Assembly (NCBI GenBank): GCA_020048055.1
Contig: JAIFNA010000006.1
Coordinates: forward strand, 124,001-188,000
DNA: 64,000 nt
Direction: 5' to 3'
DNA from: Arcobacter sp.
GTDB taxonomy: Bacteria > Campylobacterota > Campylobacteria > Campylobacterales > Arcobacteraceae
The stretch's first letter is position 1. Each line of letters starts with the position of its first letter. The position numbers were made by a program, and so were the translations under genes. Under the pieces are notes generated by a model. It searched no databases. It had not been told where the DNA came from and saw only the letters and a list, made by a program, of their open reading frames with translations. Positions 19,379-28,286 of this stretch are shown in pieces.

Positions 19379-21508
19379 ATGAAAAAAACGAAAACAAACA
19401 GACTTATAAAATTATCGTTGGCTTCGTGCCTAGCAATAACAGTTGGGCTCACTTTTGCAAATGCGGAGATGCTAAGAAGCGAAAGTCAAGAAGTAGTTTA
19501 TGATACTGATACAAAACTTATGTGGCAAGATAATATTGAAGCAAAAACATTGAAAAAAAAATGGCAAGGTGCAATGGATTATTGTGAAAATCTCTCTTTA
19601 GCTGGATACAATGATTGGAAACTACCAGATATTAAATCTTTACAGAATATTTATCCTAAAAAGAATTTTTTTAAAAATTTAGATTCAGATATCATGTCTT
19701 GTGATTATTGGACTTCAACTTTGTCTCCAGATTGGGGTCCTAATGACATATGGTATGTTGATTTTTCTGATATTGGTAATCACAAAAGTTGTGAAAAATT
19801 TTATGATAATCGAATTCGTTGTGTTAAAAATACTAATTTTACTCCTTTAACATTTTTTTCATTTTTGGAACAGGTTAAAACTTCAAATAGTGGGAAAAAA
19901 CTTAAATCAAAATCCTTGTCAGCAATTTATAGCGAGTCAAAATTATGTTTAGTTAAATATGGTAAAAATTATTTTGGAACTAAAGATGAATTAAAGGAAC
20001 AGTTTGGAATGGTATCTTTTGAGTACTCTAAAAAACCATTTCAGGATATTCAAAAGCTTACACAACAAAAATTAAATGAGTATCTTACTATTACAACGAT
20101 TCCATCACCAAGACTTCCAAAACCACTTAACTTAGTCAAAAATGAATTTGAATCAAAAGCTCAATTTAGTGAAAGGGTAAAAAATGAAACCATCCAAAGA
20201 GAAATTGAAATACAAAGGTTACAGGATGAGTTTAGAAGTGAAGTTGAAGAAAGAAATAATGAATTAGAAAATAGAAAAGAAAATATAGATGAAAAGAAAA
20301 AAGAGTTTGCTCTTGAAAGTTTTGACGAGGTAATGGGAACTCCAAAATTATTAAATCCAATCTTTGATGCGGAAACAAATACTATGTTTGTTGATGTCAG
20401 TATGAGTAATGCAGAGTGGAAGAAAAATGTAGGGATAAAAATAGAAGATAGAAGTTTGGCTAAAGATTTTAAAAATAGTATCGATAATGCAAATACAAAA
20501 GTGGTTTTTGAATATGAAAATGATAGATTTATCCTTAAAAATATCGATATAGATTTTGAAAATAAAAACTTAGTAGCAACATTAAACCAAAAAGACTTTA
20601 TCCCAGAAAAAGTAGCCGTAACAATAGAAAATAAAAAAGTAGCATTTAATGAACTTCAAAACCCAAACTTAGTTGACAAATACCAAGTTTCAGCATTAGG
20701 TTACGGCGAATCAAATAGTGCTAAGGGTCTAAAATACACAGATGACCTAACACCACTTATCTCCAAAATGGCTACAACAAAACCAAATCCAAAAAACTGG
20801 CTCTTTGCGATAGGAATAGAAAACTACGATGAAGCAGATGCTGTTATCTATGCCGCTAATAGTGCCAAAACTATGATAAGTGCTATGCAAAAAAGACTGG
20901 GAATTAGTGAGCGAAATACTTATGCACTTATAGATGAAAAAGCAACAGGTGGAGCTATCAAAGGACAACTTGAAAGATTATTAGAAAATGTAAAAGAAGG
21001 AGATAATATCTATTTTTACTATAGTGGACATGGGATTCCAAGTGGAGAAAATGGAGAAGCATTTATCTTGCCAAAAGATGTGATTGCTGATTATGTTACA
21101 AGAGAATCTGAATTTATGGCTAGAAATATCTACAAAAAACTAAGCGATAGCAAAGCCTCTAAAATAGTAGCCTTTGTCGATAGTTGCTATAGTGGAAAAA
21201 CAGATGGTATTTCAAATATCAAAGGGGTAGCTGCTGGAGTATTTAAAACTAAAAAAGTTGAGTTTGATAGTTCTAAAATGGTAGTTTTCACAGCTGGAAC
21301 AAATGGACAGTTTTCAAATGCTTATAGTGAAAAAGGACAAAGACTTTTTAGTTACTTTGTAGCAAAAGGATTAGCTACTAGAGCTGATTTGGATATAAAT
21401 AGCTTGTATCAAGAGGTATCAGTTGGAGTTAAAGATGAAAGTTTTAAGATGGGAGATAATAAACGACAAGTTCCTCAAATAGAGGGAAATACTGGGATGG
21501 GGTTATGA
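19379..21508 (+). CDS. Secreted caspase-like protease with N-terminal DUF1566 domain
   Basis: A 709-residue protein. Residues 1-29: signal peptide. About 38-150: DUF1566/Lcl-like module (LMWQDN, DWKLPDIKSLQ, YWTST, IRCV). About 240-310: highly charged coiled coil. About 345-450: beta-rich segment. About 470-709: caspase-like (peptidase C14) domain with the catalytic dyad His551 in YYSGHG and Cys603 in DSCYSG. It should act in the periplasm or at the outer membrane. The next gene overlaps it by four bases, so the two form a pair. The natural substrate is unknown. Confidence 0.88.
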   Translation: MKKTKTNRLIKLSLASCLAITVGLTFANAEMLRSESQEVVYDTDTKLMWQDNIEAKTLKKKWQGAMDYCENLSLAGYNDWKLPDIKSLQNIYPKKNFFKNLDSDIMSCDYWTSTLSPDWGPNDIWYVDFSDIGNHKSCEKFYDNRIRCVKNTNFTPLTFFSFLEQVKTSNSGKKLKSKSLSAIYSESKLCLVKYGKNYFGTKDELKEQFGMVSFEYSKKPFQDIQKLTQQKLNEYLTITTIPSPRLPKPLNLVKNEFESKAQFSERVKNETIQREIEIQRLQDEFRSEVEERNNELENRKENIDEKKKEFALESFDEVMGTPKLLNPIFDAETNTMFVDVSMSNAEWKKNVGIKIEDRSLAKDFKNSIDNANTKVVFEYENDRFILKNIDIDFENKNLVATLNQKDFIPEKVAVTIENKKVAFNELQNPNLVDKYQVSALGYGESNSAKGLKYTDDLTPLISKMATTKPNPKNWLFAIGIENYDEADAVIYAANSAKTMISAMQKRLGISERNTYALIDEKATGGAIKGQLERLLENVKEGDNIYFYYSGHGIPSGENGEAFILPKDVIADYVTRESEFMARNIYKKLSDSKASKIVAFVDSCYSGKTDGISNIKGVAAGVFKTKKVEFDSSKMVVFTAGTNGQFSNAYSEKGQRLFSYFVAKGLATRADLDINSLYQEVSVGVKDESFKMGDNKRQVPQIEGNTGMGL

Positions 21509-22473
21509 TGAAAAAACTAATCCCTATCTTTTGTGTTGCATTTACCACTTCTCTTTTTGCCACTCCATCGTGGTTTGGTACTATAAAGCCAAATAATTCA
21601 TACGAAATCATCGGCTACGGAGAGGCTCTTAATCTAAATGAAGCAAAACAAAATGCAAGGGATGAGATAGCAAAACAGATAAAAGTAAATATCAAAAGTG
21701 AGATACAAACTACCAAAGAATCAAAACAAAATGAGTACACAAAAAATACAACTTCAACTTCAAAGCAAGATACATCAGTCGCACTTTCAAGTGTGGAAAT
21801 ATTGCAAAATGAAAAAGATGGAGATACTTGGTATGTCGCATTAAGCTATGATAATCGCCCAATTACAACAAAATTGATACAAAAATTAGAAGGTGTAAAA
21901 TGTGCTAAATCGCCACATCCGTACCTCTTTAATACTGGATTTTATAAAAAACTTGCATCTGATGGGATGGAAGCAAATCTCACAAATTGTATATTGCCAA
22001 CTTTTGATAATGGGGTGAATTATATCGGGACTTCTCTTGTAAGGGTCGATTTTGATTTCGATATTTTGCTTGAGTCTGTTTCAAATGGAATGAGTGTAAA
22101 TGCAACCAAAACAAAGCTCAAAAACAATGAAGCATTTCATTTAACAATAGATGCTCCAAAAGGATATTTGAGTATTTTTAATATTTATGAGGGTGGGAAA
22201 GTAAATGTAGTCCTTGCAAATAAAGAGTTTAAAAGTGATGTAAAATATACTTTTCCAGAAGCCGCACAAGAGTTTGAACTCTCATCTTCTATCAAAAAAG
22301 TGAGGGAAATTGAGGGGTATTTTGTGATAAGTTCACCTATAAAACTTAATCTTAATCGTTTTGGAGCAACTGAATTTAGTTCAAACGGAAGTGAAAAATA
22401 CCAATTTGATGAGTTTTTAAAACTCCTCGAAAACAATAAATTTGCTTCAACAGTGATTATGATTAGTAGATAA
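21505..22473 (+). CDS. LPP20/DUF4384-like secreted protein, partner of the caspase
   Basis: A 322-residue secreted protein without a lipobox Cys; the signal peptide ends near ATPSW. Residues about 20-130 resemble the LPP20 domain: Trp, then YEIIGYGEALNLNEAKQNAR, a Ser/Thr-rich stretch and a DTWYVALSYDNRP strand. Residues about 195-275 resemble DUF4384 (KNNEAFHLTIDAPKGYLSIFNIYEGGKV). The pairing of DUF4384 with a caspase domain suggests a common envelope function. It is similar in layout to the LPP20 lipoprotein at 33757-34800. Confidence 0.8.
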   Translation: MMKKLIPIFCVAFTTSLFATPSWFGTIKPNNSYEIIGYGEALNLNEAKQNARDEIAKQIKVNIKSEIQTTKESKQNEYTKNTTSTSKQDTSVALSSVEILQNEKDGDTWYVALSYDNRPITTKLIQKLEGVKCAKSPHPYLFNTGFYKKLASDGMEANLTNCILPTFDNGVNYIGTSLVRVDFDFDILLESVSNGMSVNATKTKLKNNEAFHLTIDAPKGYLSIFNIYEGGKVNVVLANKEFKSDVKYTFPEAAQEFELSSSIKKVREIEGYFVISSPIKLNLNRFGATEFSSNGSEKYQFDEFLKLLENNKFASTVIMISR

Positions 22474-22488
22474 GAGGGTAAAAATAAA

Positions 22489-23364
22489 ATGCCATTTCTC
22501 TTAAAAAAATACCATTTTAAAACAACTCAAAAAATACAATTTTTACTCCAAAATGAGCTTGGCTTTGAAAGAAGTATAGCTCAAAGATTACTTTCAAAAG
22601 GGAGAGTTTTTGACCAATGTGGTAAAAATTTACTTTATGGTGAAATTCCAATTGGTGAATATATCGAAGTTGCTACTTTTGAGGGGATTTCACGAGGGCT
22701 AAAGCCTATGTTTGTTAGCGATGATTTTGCTATATTTGACAAACCATCAGGGCTTCCAGTTCATCCAGTTTCACGAAAAACTGAATATTCTTTACTTGAT
22801 GAGATACGATTTCATTTTGGAGAAGATGCAAATTTGGCTCACAGGATAGATCAAGAAACTTCAGGACTCGTCCTTGTTGTACGAAACAAAGTGAGTGATG
22901 TTGCTTTAAAAGAGATGTTTGTAAACAAAGATTATGACAAAAATTATCTAGCAATCGCAAAAGGAAAAATTGATAAAGAGATAATCATAGATACCCCAAT
23001 AGATAGGGAAAATGGAAAAATAGGTGTAAGAATGGCTGTAAAAGATGATGGGAAAGAGTCTTTAACAATCATTACACCGCTTACTTATGATGAAATAAAA
23101 AATCAAACTTTAGTAAGTGCGAACCCAAAAACAGGAAGGCAACACCAAATAAGAGTTCATCTGCATAGCATAGGGCATACCATCGTGGGCGACCCAATAT
23201 ATGGTGTTTGTGATGAAGTGGCTGATAGTTATCTTTGCAAAACCTTATCATCTGATGATAGAATGATGATTATTGGGGAAAGTAGGCTTATGCTTCATGC
23301 TTATAGTTTGGAATTTTCCTTCAAAGAGATAAACTATAAATTTGTCTCAAAACAGAATTTTTAA
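22489..23364 (+). CDS. RluA-family pseudouridine synthase
   Basis: Converts uridine to pseudouridine in rRNA or tRNA. The 291-residue protein has an S4-like N-terminal region (about 10-65) and the synthase core with catalytic Asp121 in HRIDQETSGLV, then KTGRQHQIRVHL. The exact target (RluC, RluD or TruC type) cannot be set by eye. The ATG follows AGAGGG by seven or more bases. It is not clearly coupled to the caspase pair, although the gap is only 15 bases. Confidence 0.93.
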   Translation: MPFLLKKYHFKTTQKIQFLLQNELGFERSIAQRLLSKGRVFDQCGKNLLYGEIPIGEYIEVATFEGISRGLKPMFVSDDFAIFDKPSGLPVHPVSRKTEYSLLDEIRFHFGEDANLAHRIDQETSGLVLVVRNKVSDVALKEMFVNKDYDKNYLAIAKGKIDKEIIIDTPIDRENGKIGVRMAVKDDGKESLTIITPLTYDEIKNQTLVSANPKTGRQHQIRVHLHSIGHTIVGDPIYGVCDEVADSYLCKTLSSDDRMMIIGESRLMLHAYSLEFSFKEINYKFVSKQNF

Positions 23365-23438
23365 TCAATCAAAATTTCCCACTCAAGCTTTATGATGATT
23401 TGCTATAATCCCACTTTAAAACTATAAAGCGGAAACAA

Positions 23439-24734
23439 ATGAAAACAAACCTATCAATAATTATCTTAGCAGCTGGTCAAGGGACCAGAATGAAATCAAA
23501 CACACCAAAAGTTTTACACAAAATATCAGGCTATGAGATGCTTTATTACAGTATCAAAGAGGCTAAAAAATTAAGTGATGATGTAAGCGTAGTTCTTTAT
23601 CATCAAGCTTCTTGGGTACAGCAAACTATGGAAAAGTACTTTAATGATGTAACTTATCATATTCAAGACCATCAAAATTTCCCTGGAACTGGCGGAGCTG
23701 TGATGGGTATAAAGCCAAAATATTCAAAAACATTGGTGTTAAATGGTGATATGCCACTGATTGAAGCTGGTGAACTAACCAATCTGGTTGGGAATAGTAA
23801 ACTTACTATGTCTGTTTTAAATCTTAAAAATGCAAATGGTTATGGAAGAGTGGTTGTTTTAAATGGAGCTGTTAGAAAGATTGTAGAGCAAAAAGATTGT
23901 AGTGATGAGGAGTTAAAAATAAATATTGCAAATGCTGGAATTTATTGTTTTGATACAGAGTTTTTATTGGCAAATTTACCAAAACTTACAAATAACAACA
24001 ATCAAAAAGAGTATTACATAACTGATCTTGTTGAGATGGCGATTGAGCAAAACTTAGAAGTTATACCTGTTAGTGTTAGTGAAGAGAATTTTAAAGGGGT
24101 AAATTCTAAAGTGGATTTAGCAAATGCTGAGGTTATCCATCAACATAGGATAAAAGAGAGATTTTTGGCAAATGGTGTAATTATGAGATTGCCTGAAACT
24201 ATCTATATTGAGAGTAGGGTTACTATTGAGGGGGAGTGTATATTAGAAAATGGTGTAACACTTCTTGGAAAAACAAAGATTATCAATAGTCATATCAAAG
24301 CTAACAGCATTGTGGAAGATAGTTTGATTGAAGATAGTGATATTGGACCGATGGCTAGAATACGACCACAAAGCATTTTAAAAGATACTCATATTGGAAA
24401 CTTTGTAGAGGTAAAAAAAGGGAAACTTACTGGGGTAAAAGCTGGGCATTTAAGTTATTTGGGAGATTGTGTGATTGATAGTGGCTCAAATATTGGGGCT
24501 GGAACGATAACATGTAACTATGATGGGAAAAATAAATACCAAACAATTATTGGTAAAAATGTATTTGTAGGGAGTGATACGCAACTTGTTGCCCCCTTAA
24601 ATATTCCTGATGATGTAATGATTGCAGCTGGTACAACTGTGACAAAAGATGTCCAAAGTGGTGATTTGGTACTAAGCAGAACCCCTCAAAAAATGATTTC
24701 AAAGTTTTTTTATAAATTCTTTGGGGCAAAATAA
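23439..24734 (+). CDS. glmU: Bifunctional N-acetylglucosamine-1-phosphate uridyltransferase / glucosamine-1-phosphate acetyltransferase
   Basis: Makes UDP-GlcNAc for peptidoglycan and LPS. N-terminal nucleotidyltransferase with LAAGQGTRM (10-18) and the NGDMPL metal site near 104; C-terminal left-handed beta helix of hexapeptide repeats from about residue 245 with VEVKKGKLT and the acetyltransferase segment IGAGTITCNYDGKNKY. The 431-residue length is normal. In relatives coaBC follows closely; here a 2.3-kb cassette is inserted after it. GlmM, the preceding enzyme of the pathway, is at 37865. Confidence 0.97.
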   Translation: MKTNLSIIILAAGQGTRMKSNTPKVLHKISGYEMLYYSIKEAKKLSDDVSVVLYHQASWVQQTMEKYFNDVTYHIQDHQNFPGTGGAVMGIKPKYSKTLVLNGDMPLIEAGELTNLVGNSKLTMSVLNLKNANGYGRVVVLNGAVRKIVEQKDCSDEELKINIANAGIYCFDTEFLLANLPKLTNNNNQKEYYITDLVEMAIEQNLEVIPVSVSEENFKGVNSKVDLANAEVIHQHRIKERFLANGVIMRLPETIYIESRVTIEGECILENGVTLLGKTKIINSHIKANSIVEDSLIEDSDIGPMARIRPQSILKDTHIGNFVEVKKGKLTGVKAGHLSYLGDCVIDSGSNIGAGTITCNYDGKNKYQTIIGKNVFVGSDTQLVAPLNIPDDVMIAAGTTVTKDVQSGDLVLSRTPQKMISKFFYKFFGAK

Positions 24735-24810
24735 GATATGTCAAAATGCAATATTTTTTTAAAAAGTTATTTTGCTTTGTTACAATTATTAAAAATTTGA
24801 GGGGATGATA

Positions 24811-25809
24811 ATGACAAAAATAATGCAACAACAATTAAATCTTAATAATCTGCCAAAGAACAAGCCAAATACACTCAAAGCAATAGATTTGTTTGCGGGA
24901 ATTGGTGGAATTAGACTTGGATTTGCTGAAGCTTTTAAAGAAGATATTGAGTTTGTGTTTAGTTCTGAAATCGATAAATACGCACAAACGACATACTATG
25001 CAAATTTTGGTGAAATGCCACATGGTGATATTACTAAAATTGATGAAAAAAATATACCAGTACATGACATACTTCTGGCTGGTTTTCCGTGTCAAGCTTT
25101 TTCTATTGCAGGAAAAAGACTTGGATTTGAAGATACAAGAGGGACATTGTTTTTTGAAGTAGCAAGAATTATCAAACATCATAAGCCAAAAGTTGTTTTT
25201 TTGGAAAACGTGAAAGGTTTTGTTAATCATGACAAAGGAAATACTTTTAAAGTTGTAAAGGAAACTTTAAATGAACTAGGATACAAGGTGTTCTCGAAGG
25301 TTTTAAATGCAAAAGATTTCGGAGTGCCACAAAATAGGGAGAGAATTTATATTGTTGGATTTTTAGATAATGAAGTGGATTTTGAGTTTCCAAAAGCTTT
25401 AGATAAGTGCGTATCGATTCAAGATAAGCTAGAGCAAAAAGTAGATACAAAATACTACTACAACGATAAACCTCTTTATGAGCGAATAAAATATGATGTA
25501 ACAAACGAAAAATCAGTGTATCAATGGCGAAGACAGTATGTAAGGGAAAATAAAAGTGAGGTTTGTCCGACACTAACTGCAAATATGGGAACAGGTGGGC
25601 ATAATGTACCTATTATTAAAGATAGTTTTGGAATAAGAAAACTAACACCTAGAGAGTGTGCGAACTTTCAAGGCTTTCCCAAAAATTTTATTTTGCCAAA
25701 AGAACTAGTGGACTCTCAACTTTATAAACAATGTGGGAATAGTGTAGTTGTAAGTGTAATTCGACATATTGCAAAAGATATAAAAAAAAGAATAGTAAAA
25801 AATGACTGA
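24811..25809 (+). CDS. DNA (cytosine-5) methyltransferase of a restriction-modification system
   Basis: C5-methyltransferase of 332 residues with motifs in order: I (LFAGIGGIRLGF), IV (GFPCQAFS, catalytic Cys about 94), VI (ENVKGF), VIII (PQNRERIYIVGF), IX (LTPRECANFQGFP) and X (QCGNSV). The target-recognition region between VIII and IX is short. I chose the ATG at 24811 because GAGGGG at 24799-24804 is six bases away; an ATG two codons upstream is too close. It overlaps the next gene, probably the restriction enzyme, by eight bases. Confidence 0.94.
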   Translation: MTKIMQQQLNLNNLPKNKPNTLKAIDLFAGIGGIRLGFAEAFKEDIEFVFSSEIDKYAQTTYYANFGEMPHGDITKIDEKNIPVHDILLAGFPCQAFSIAGKRLGFEDTRGTLFFEVARIIKHHKPKVVFLENVKGFVNHDKGNTFKVVKETLNELGYKVFSKVLNAKDFGVPQNRERIYIVGFLDNEVDFEFPKALDKCVSIQDKLEQKVDTKYYYNDKPLYERIKYDVTNEKSVYQWRRQYVRENKSEVCPTLTANMGTGGHNVPIIKDSFGIRKLTPRECANFQGFPKNFILPKELVDSQLYKQCGNSVVVSVIRHIAKDIKKRIVKND

Positions 25810-26569
25810 AATTGAACTACTCGAAGCTCTAAAGAATTATGACTATAAAAAGAATAAAGTTAAAACCATAGCAGAACAATGTGGGTTAACAGAAGGTGAA
25901 TTAAAAAAGTTTTATACAACTTATTTTTTTAGAGAGATTTCACAAAAAATAGATTTAGAAAATCTTACTCAACTAAATATAGACCATATTAATTCGAACC
26001 TAACTGATGAAGAGAAAAAAGTTTTTAATTTTATAAAAAGTGATATGAAAAAGATTATTGAAAAAACTTTATCAATAGCCATGACTAATGGATTCAGTAC
26101 AAATATTAACCATGTTGAAAGTGGTGTAATGACTGCAAATGCTGGAGATAGTGCAGAGTTTATTTTTGTAGCTCGTGCAATTTTAGCAGGATTTAATTGT
26201 AGTAGTGTAGATGTAAGAAGTAGTAGATATGATGCAATTATAGATTTTGAGAATGTATTATTAAGAGTTCAAATTAAAGGAATTAGTACTGGAAATACTA
26301 TAAGTTTTAAAGATAGAGATAGAGGCGGACAAGGAATCGACCACAGACATGAAAGAAATATTGGAAAAAGAATAACAGCTCAAGATTGTGATATATATGT
26401 AGCAGTTGACAAGCAAGTAGGCATATGTTATATCATTCCAATGAATTGGGCTGATACTTTAAGCGATGAAGAATGTAAAAATATAAGGTTAAGTCAAATT
26501 GAGCATTATAAAGAAAATTGGAATGTTGTTAAAGAGCTAAGTAGAAATAATCAAAGAGGTTTAAATTAA
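25802..26569 (+). CDS. PD-(D/E)XK-type endonuclease, probable restriction enzyme
   Basis: A 255-residue protein. The N-terminal 80 residues look like a helical DNA-binding region (TIAEQCGLTEGELKKFY, helix-turn-helix-like). The C-terminal part has a nuclease pattern: Glu119 in SAEFIFVARAILAG, then SRYDAIIDF (Asp144/Asp148) and RVQIKG (Gln157, Lys159), close to the PDDEXK_5 family first seen in group I intron-associated enzymes. Its overlap with the methyltransferase gene makes it the likely cognate endonuclease. The recognition sequence is unknown. Confidence 0.75.
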   Translation: MTEIELLEALKNYDYKKNKVKTIAEQCGLTEGELKKFYTTYFFREISQKIDLENLTQLNIDHINSNLTDEEKKVFNFIKSDMKKIIEKTLSIAMTNGFSTNINHVESGVMTANAGDSAEFIFVARAILAGFNCSSVDVRSSRYDAIIDFENVLLRVQIKGISTGNTISFKDRDRGGQGIDHRHERNIGKRITAQDCDIYVAVDKQVGICYIIPMNWADTLSDEECKNIRLSQIEHYKENWNVVKELSRNNQRGLN

Positions 26570-26571
26570 TA

Positions 26572-27033
26572 ATGTTCTCAAATAAGTGCAATGATATGTT
26601 TAAAAATATTTATAATTTGAAGTTAAGTGAATCGCAAATAAAAGATATTTTTATTTTGTATTCTCTAAACAAAGGTTTGCTATTAAAAGAATCACTTAGA
26701 AAAAAATATTTAAATAATCCAAAAAATAAAATCCAAAAAATAGATATTTTTAGCGATGTTATAAACGCGTTGCAAACAAATAAAGATATAGAACTTTTTA
26801 TATTATCATTGCAATTAATTTCTATTCAACCTTTATTAAATGCACAGCAAAAATTACAAAATATCATAAGTAATAAAATACATACAAGAAAATTAAATAC
26901 ATTTGAGAATATCATTTGGTGGATTTTAAATCATGAAAATATGCCATTATTGTCTGACAATTCAGTAAAATACTTCCAATATTTATCTTCTCAAATATTC
27001 AAGATTCAAGTAAAAGAGGTGAAATGCTACTAA
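26572..27033 (+). CDS. Unknown helical protein in the restriction-modification cassette
   Basis: A 153-residue, Leu/Ile/Lys/Asn-rich, probably all-helical protein without a recognisable motif. It starts two bases after the endonuclease gene stop and overlaps coaBC by 10 bases, so the coaBC start lies inside it. It could be an accessory subunit of the restriction enzyme, a controller without an obvious helix-turn-helix, or an unrelated passenger. Codon use is as A/T-rich as the other two cassette genes and richer than glmU or coaBC. Confidence 0.65.
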   Translation: MFSNKCNDMFKNIYNLKLSESQIKDIFILYSLNKGLLLKESLRKKYLNNPKNKIQKIDIFSDVINALQTNKDIELFILSLQLISIQPLLNAQQKLQNIISNKIHTRKLNTFENIIWWILNHENMPLLSDNSVKYFQYLSSQIFKIQVKEVKCY

Positions 27034-28286
27034 AAAATAAAAATATCCTAGTTGGAGTTACTGGTTCGATTGCTATTTATAAATCTTTAGAGCTTATTCG
27101 TCTTTATGTAAAAGCTGGAGCAAATGTGAAAGTTGTCCTAACAGATGGAGCAAAGAAATTTATCACACCACTTACTTTTGAGGCAATCTCTCAACAAAAA
27201 GTTTTAGATGATACAAATGAAAATTGGGATAAAGATTCTATCAATAACCATATCGCTATTGGAAAATGGGCAGATATTTTTGTAATAGCTCCTGCAAGTG
27301 CAAATACGATAAATAAGTTAAGCAATGGGATAGCTGATAATCTTCTTCTTCAAACTGCTTTAGCATATCCAAGAATGAAACTCCTTTGTCCCGCTGCAAA
27401 CACAAATATGATAGAAAATCCAATCACAAAAGCAAGTCTTAAAATGCTTACACTTTGTAATTTTAAAATCATCTCCCCAGTTACTAAAGAGTTGGCTTGT
27501 AGAGATATTGGAAATGGAGCAATGGCAGAAGTAGAGGATATTTTCGATGCTACACTCAGGGAGCTTTTAAAAGATAGTTACTGGGAAAATCGTAAAGTTG
27601 TTTTAAATGGTGGAGCAACTATTGAGAAGATTGATGATGTTAGATTTATTTCAAATTTTAGTAGTGGAAAGATGGCTGGGGCGTTAGCCTCTGCACTTTA
27701 CTACAAGGGAGCTGATGTTTGTTTGGTTGGAAGTAGTGAATTTAAAGTTCCAAGTGAAGTACATATTATCAAAACAACAAGCACAATTGAGATGGAGGGG
27801 TATTTGGTTGACTCCATTCGAGTGGCAAAAAAAGGAAAATTATCAAATGCAACTCTGATGGATAACTCAAGTATAGAGTTAATTCAGAAAAAACCATATT
27901 TTTTTGGAGTAGCTGCGATTAGTGATTATGTTCCAAAATATCCACAAAATGGGAAGCTTAAGAAAGATGATATTGGTGAAACTTGGAATTTGGAGCTAAA
28001 AAAGAATATCGATATTTTGGCAAATTTACAAAAAGATGGGATTTATGCAATTGGCTTTAAAGCTGAAATGGATAAAGTTAATGGGAAAGAAAACGCACTT
28101 TTGATGTTAGAAAATAAAAAACTTGATGGAGTTTGTTTAAATATTTTAGATGTTCATAATAGTTTTGGAAGTGATACAAATACAATAGAATTTTTACATC
28201 AAAAAAAGAGTTTCAGAGTAAGTGGCGATAAGCTAGCTATCTCATTTGAACTTTTAGAAAATCTAAAAGAGGTTTTTAGTGAGTAG
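27024..28286 (+). CDS. coaBC: Phosphopantothenoylcysteine decarboxylase / phosphopantothenate-cysteine ligase
   Basis: Two steps of coenzyme A synthesis. N-terminal flavin-dependent decarboxylase (about 1-185): GVTGSIAIYKSLEL, the NNHIAIGKWAD segment, PAANTNM and the ACRDIGNGAM cap. C-terminal ligase (about 190-420): NGGATIEKIDDVRFISNFSSGKM, the SDYVPK motif and KKNIDIL. At 420 residues it is full length. The ATG has an AGAGGTG site inside the upstream cassette gene, so its expression may now depend partly on the cassette promoter. Confidence 0.95.
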   Translation: MLLKNKNILVGVTGSIAIYKSLELIRLYVKAGANVKVVLTDGAKKFITPLTFEAISQQKVLDDTNENWDKDSINNHIAIGKWADIFVIAPASANTINKLSNGIADNLLLQTALAYPRMKLLCPAANTNMIENPITKASLKMLTLCNFKIISPVTKELACRDIGNGAMAEVEDIFDATLRELLKDSYWENRKVVLNGGATIEKIDDVRFISNFSSGKMAGALASALYYKGADVCLVGSSEFKVPSEVHIIKTTSTIEMEGYLVDSIRVAKKGKLSNATLMDNSSIELIQKKPYFFGVAAISDYVPKYPQNGKLKKDDIGETWNLELKKNIDILANLQKDGIYAIGFKAEMDKVNGKENALLMLENKKLDGVCLNILDVHNSFGSDTNTIEFLHQKKSFRVSGDKLAISFELLENLKEVFSE

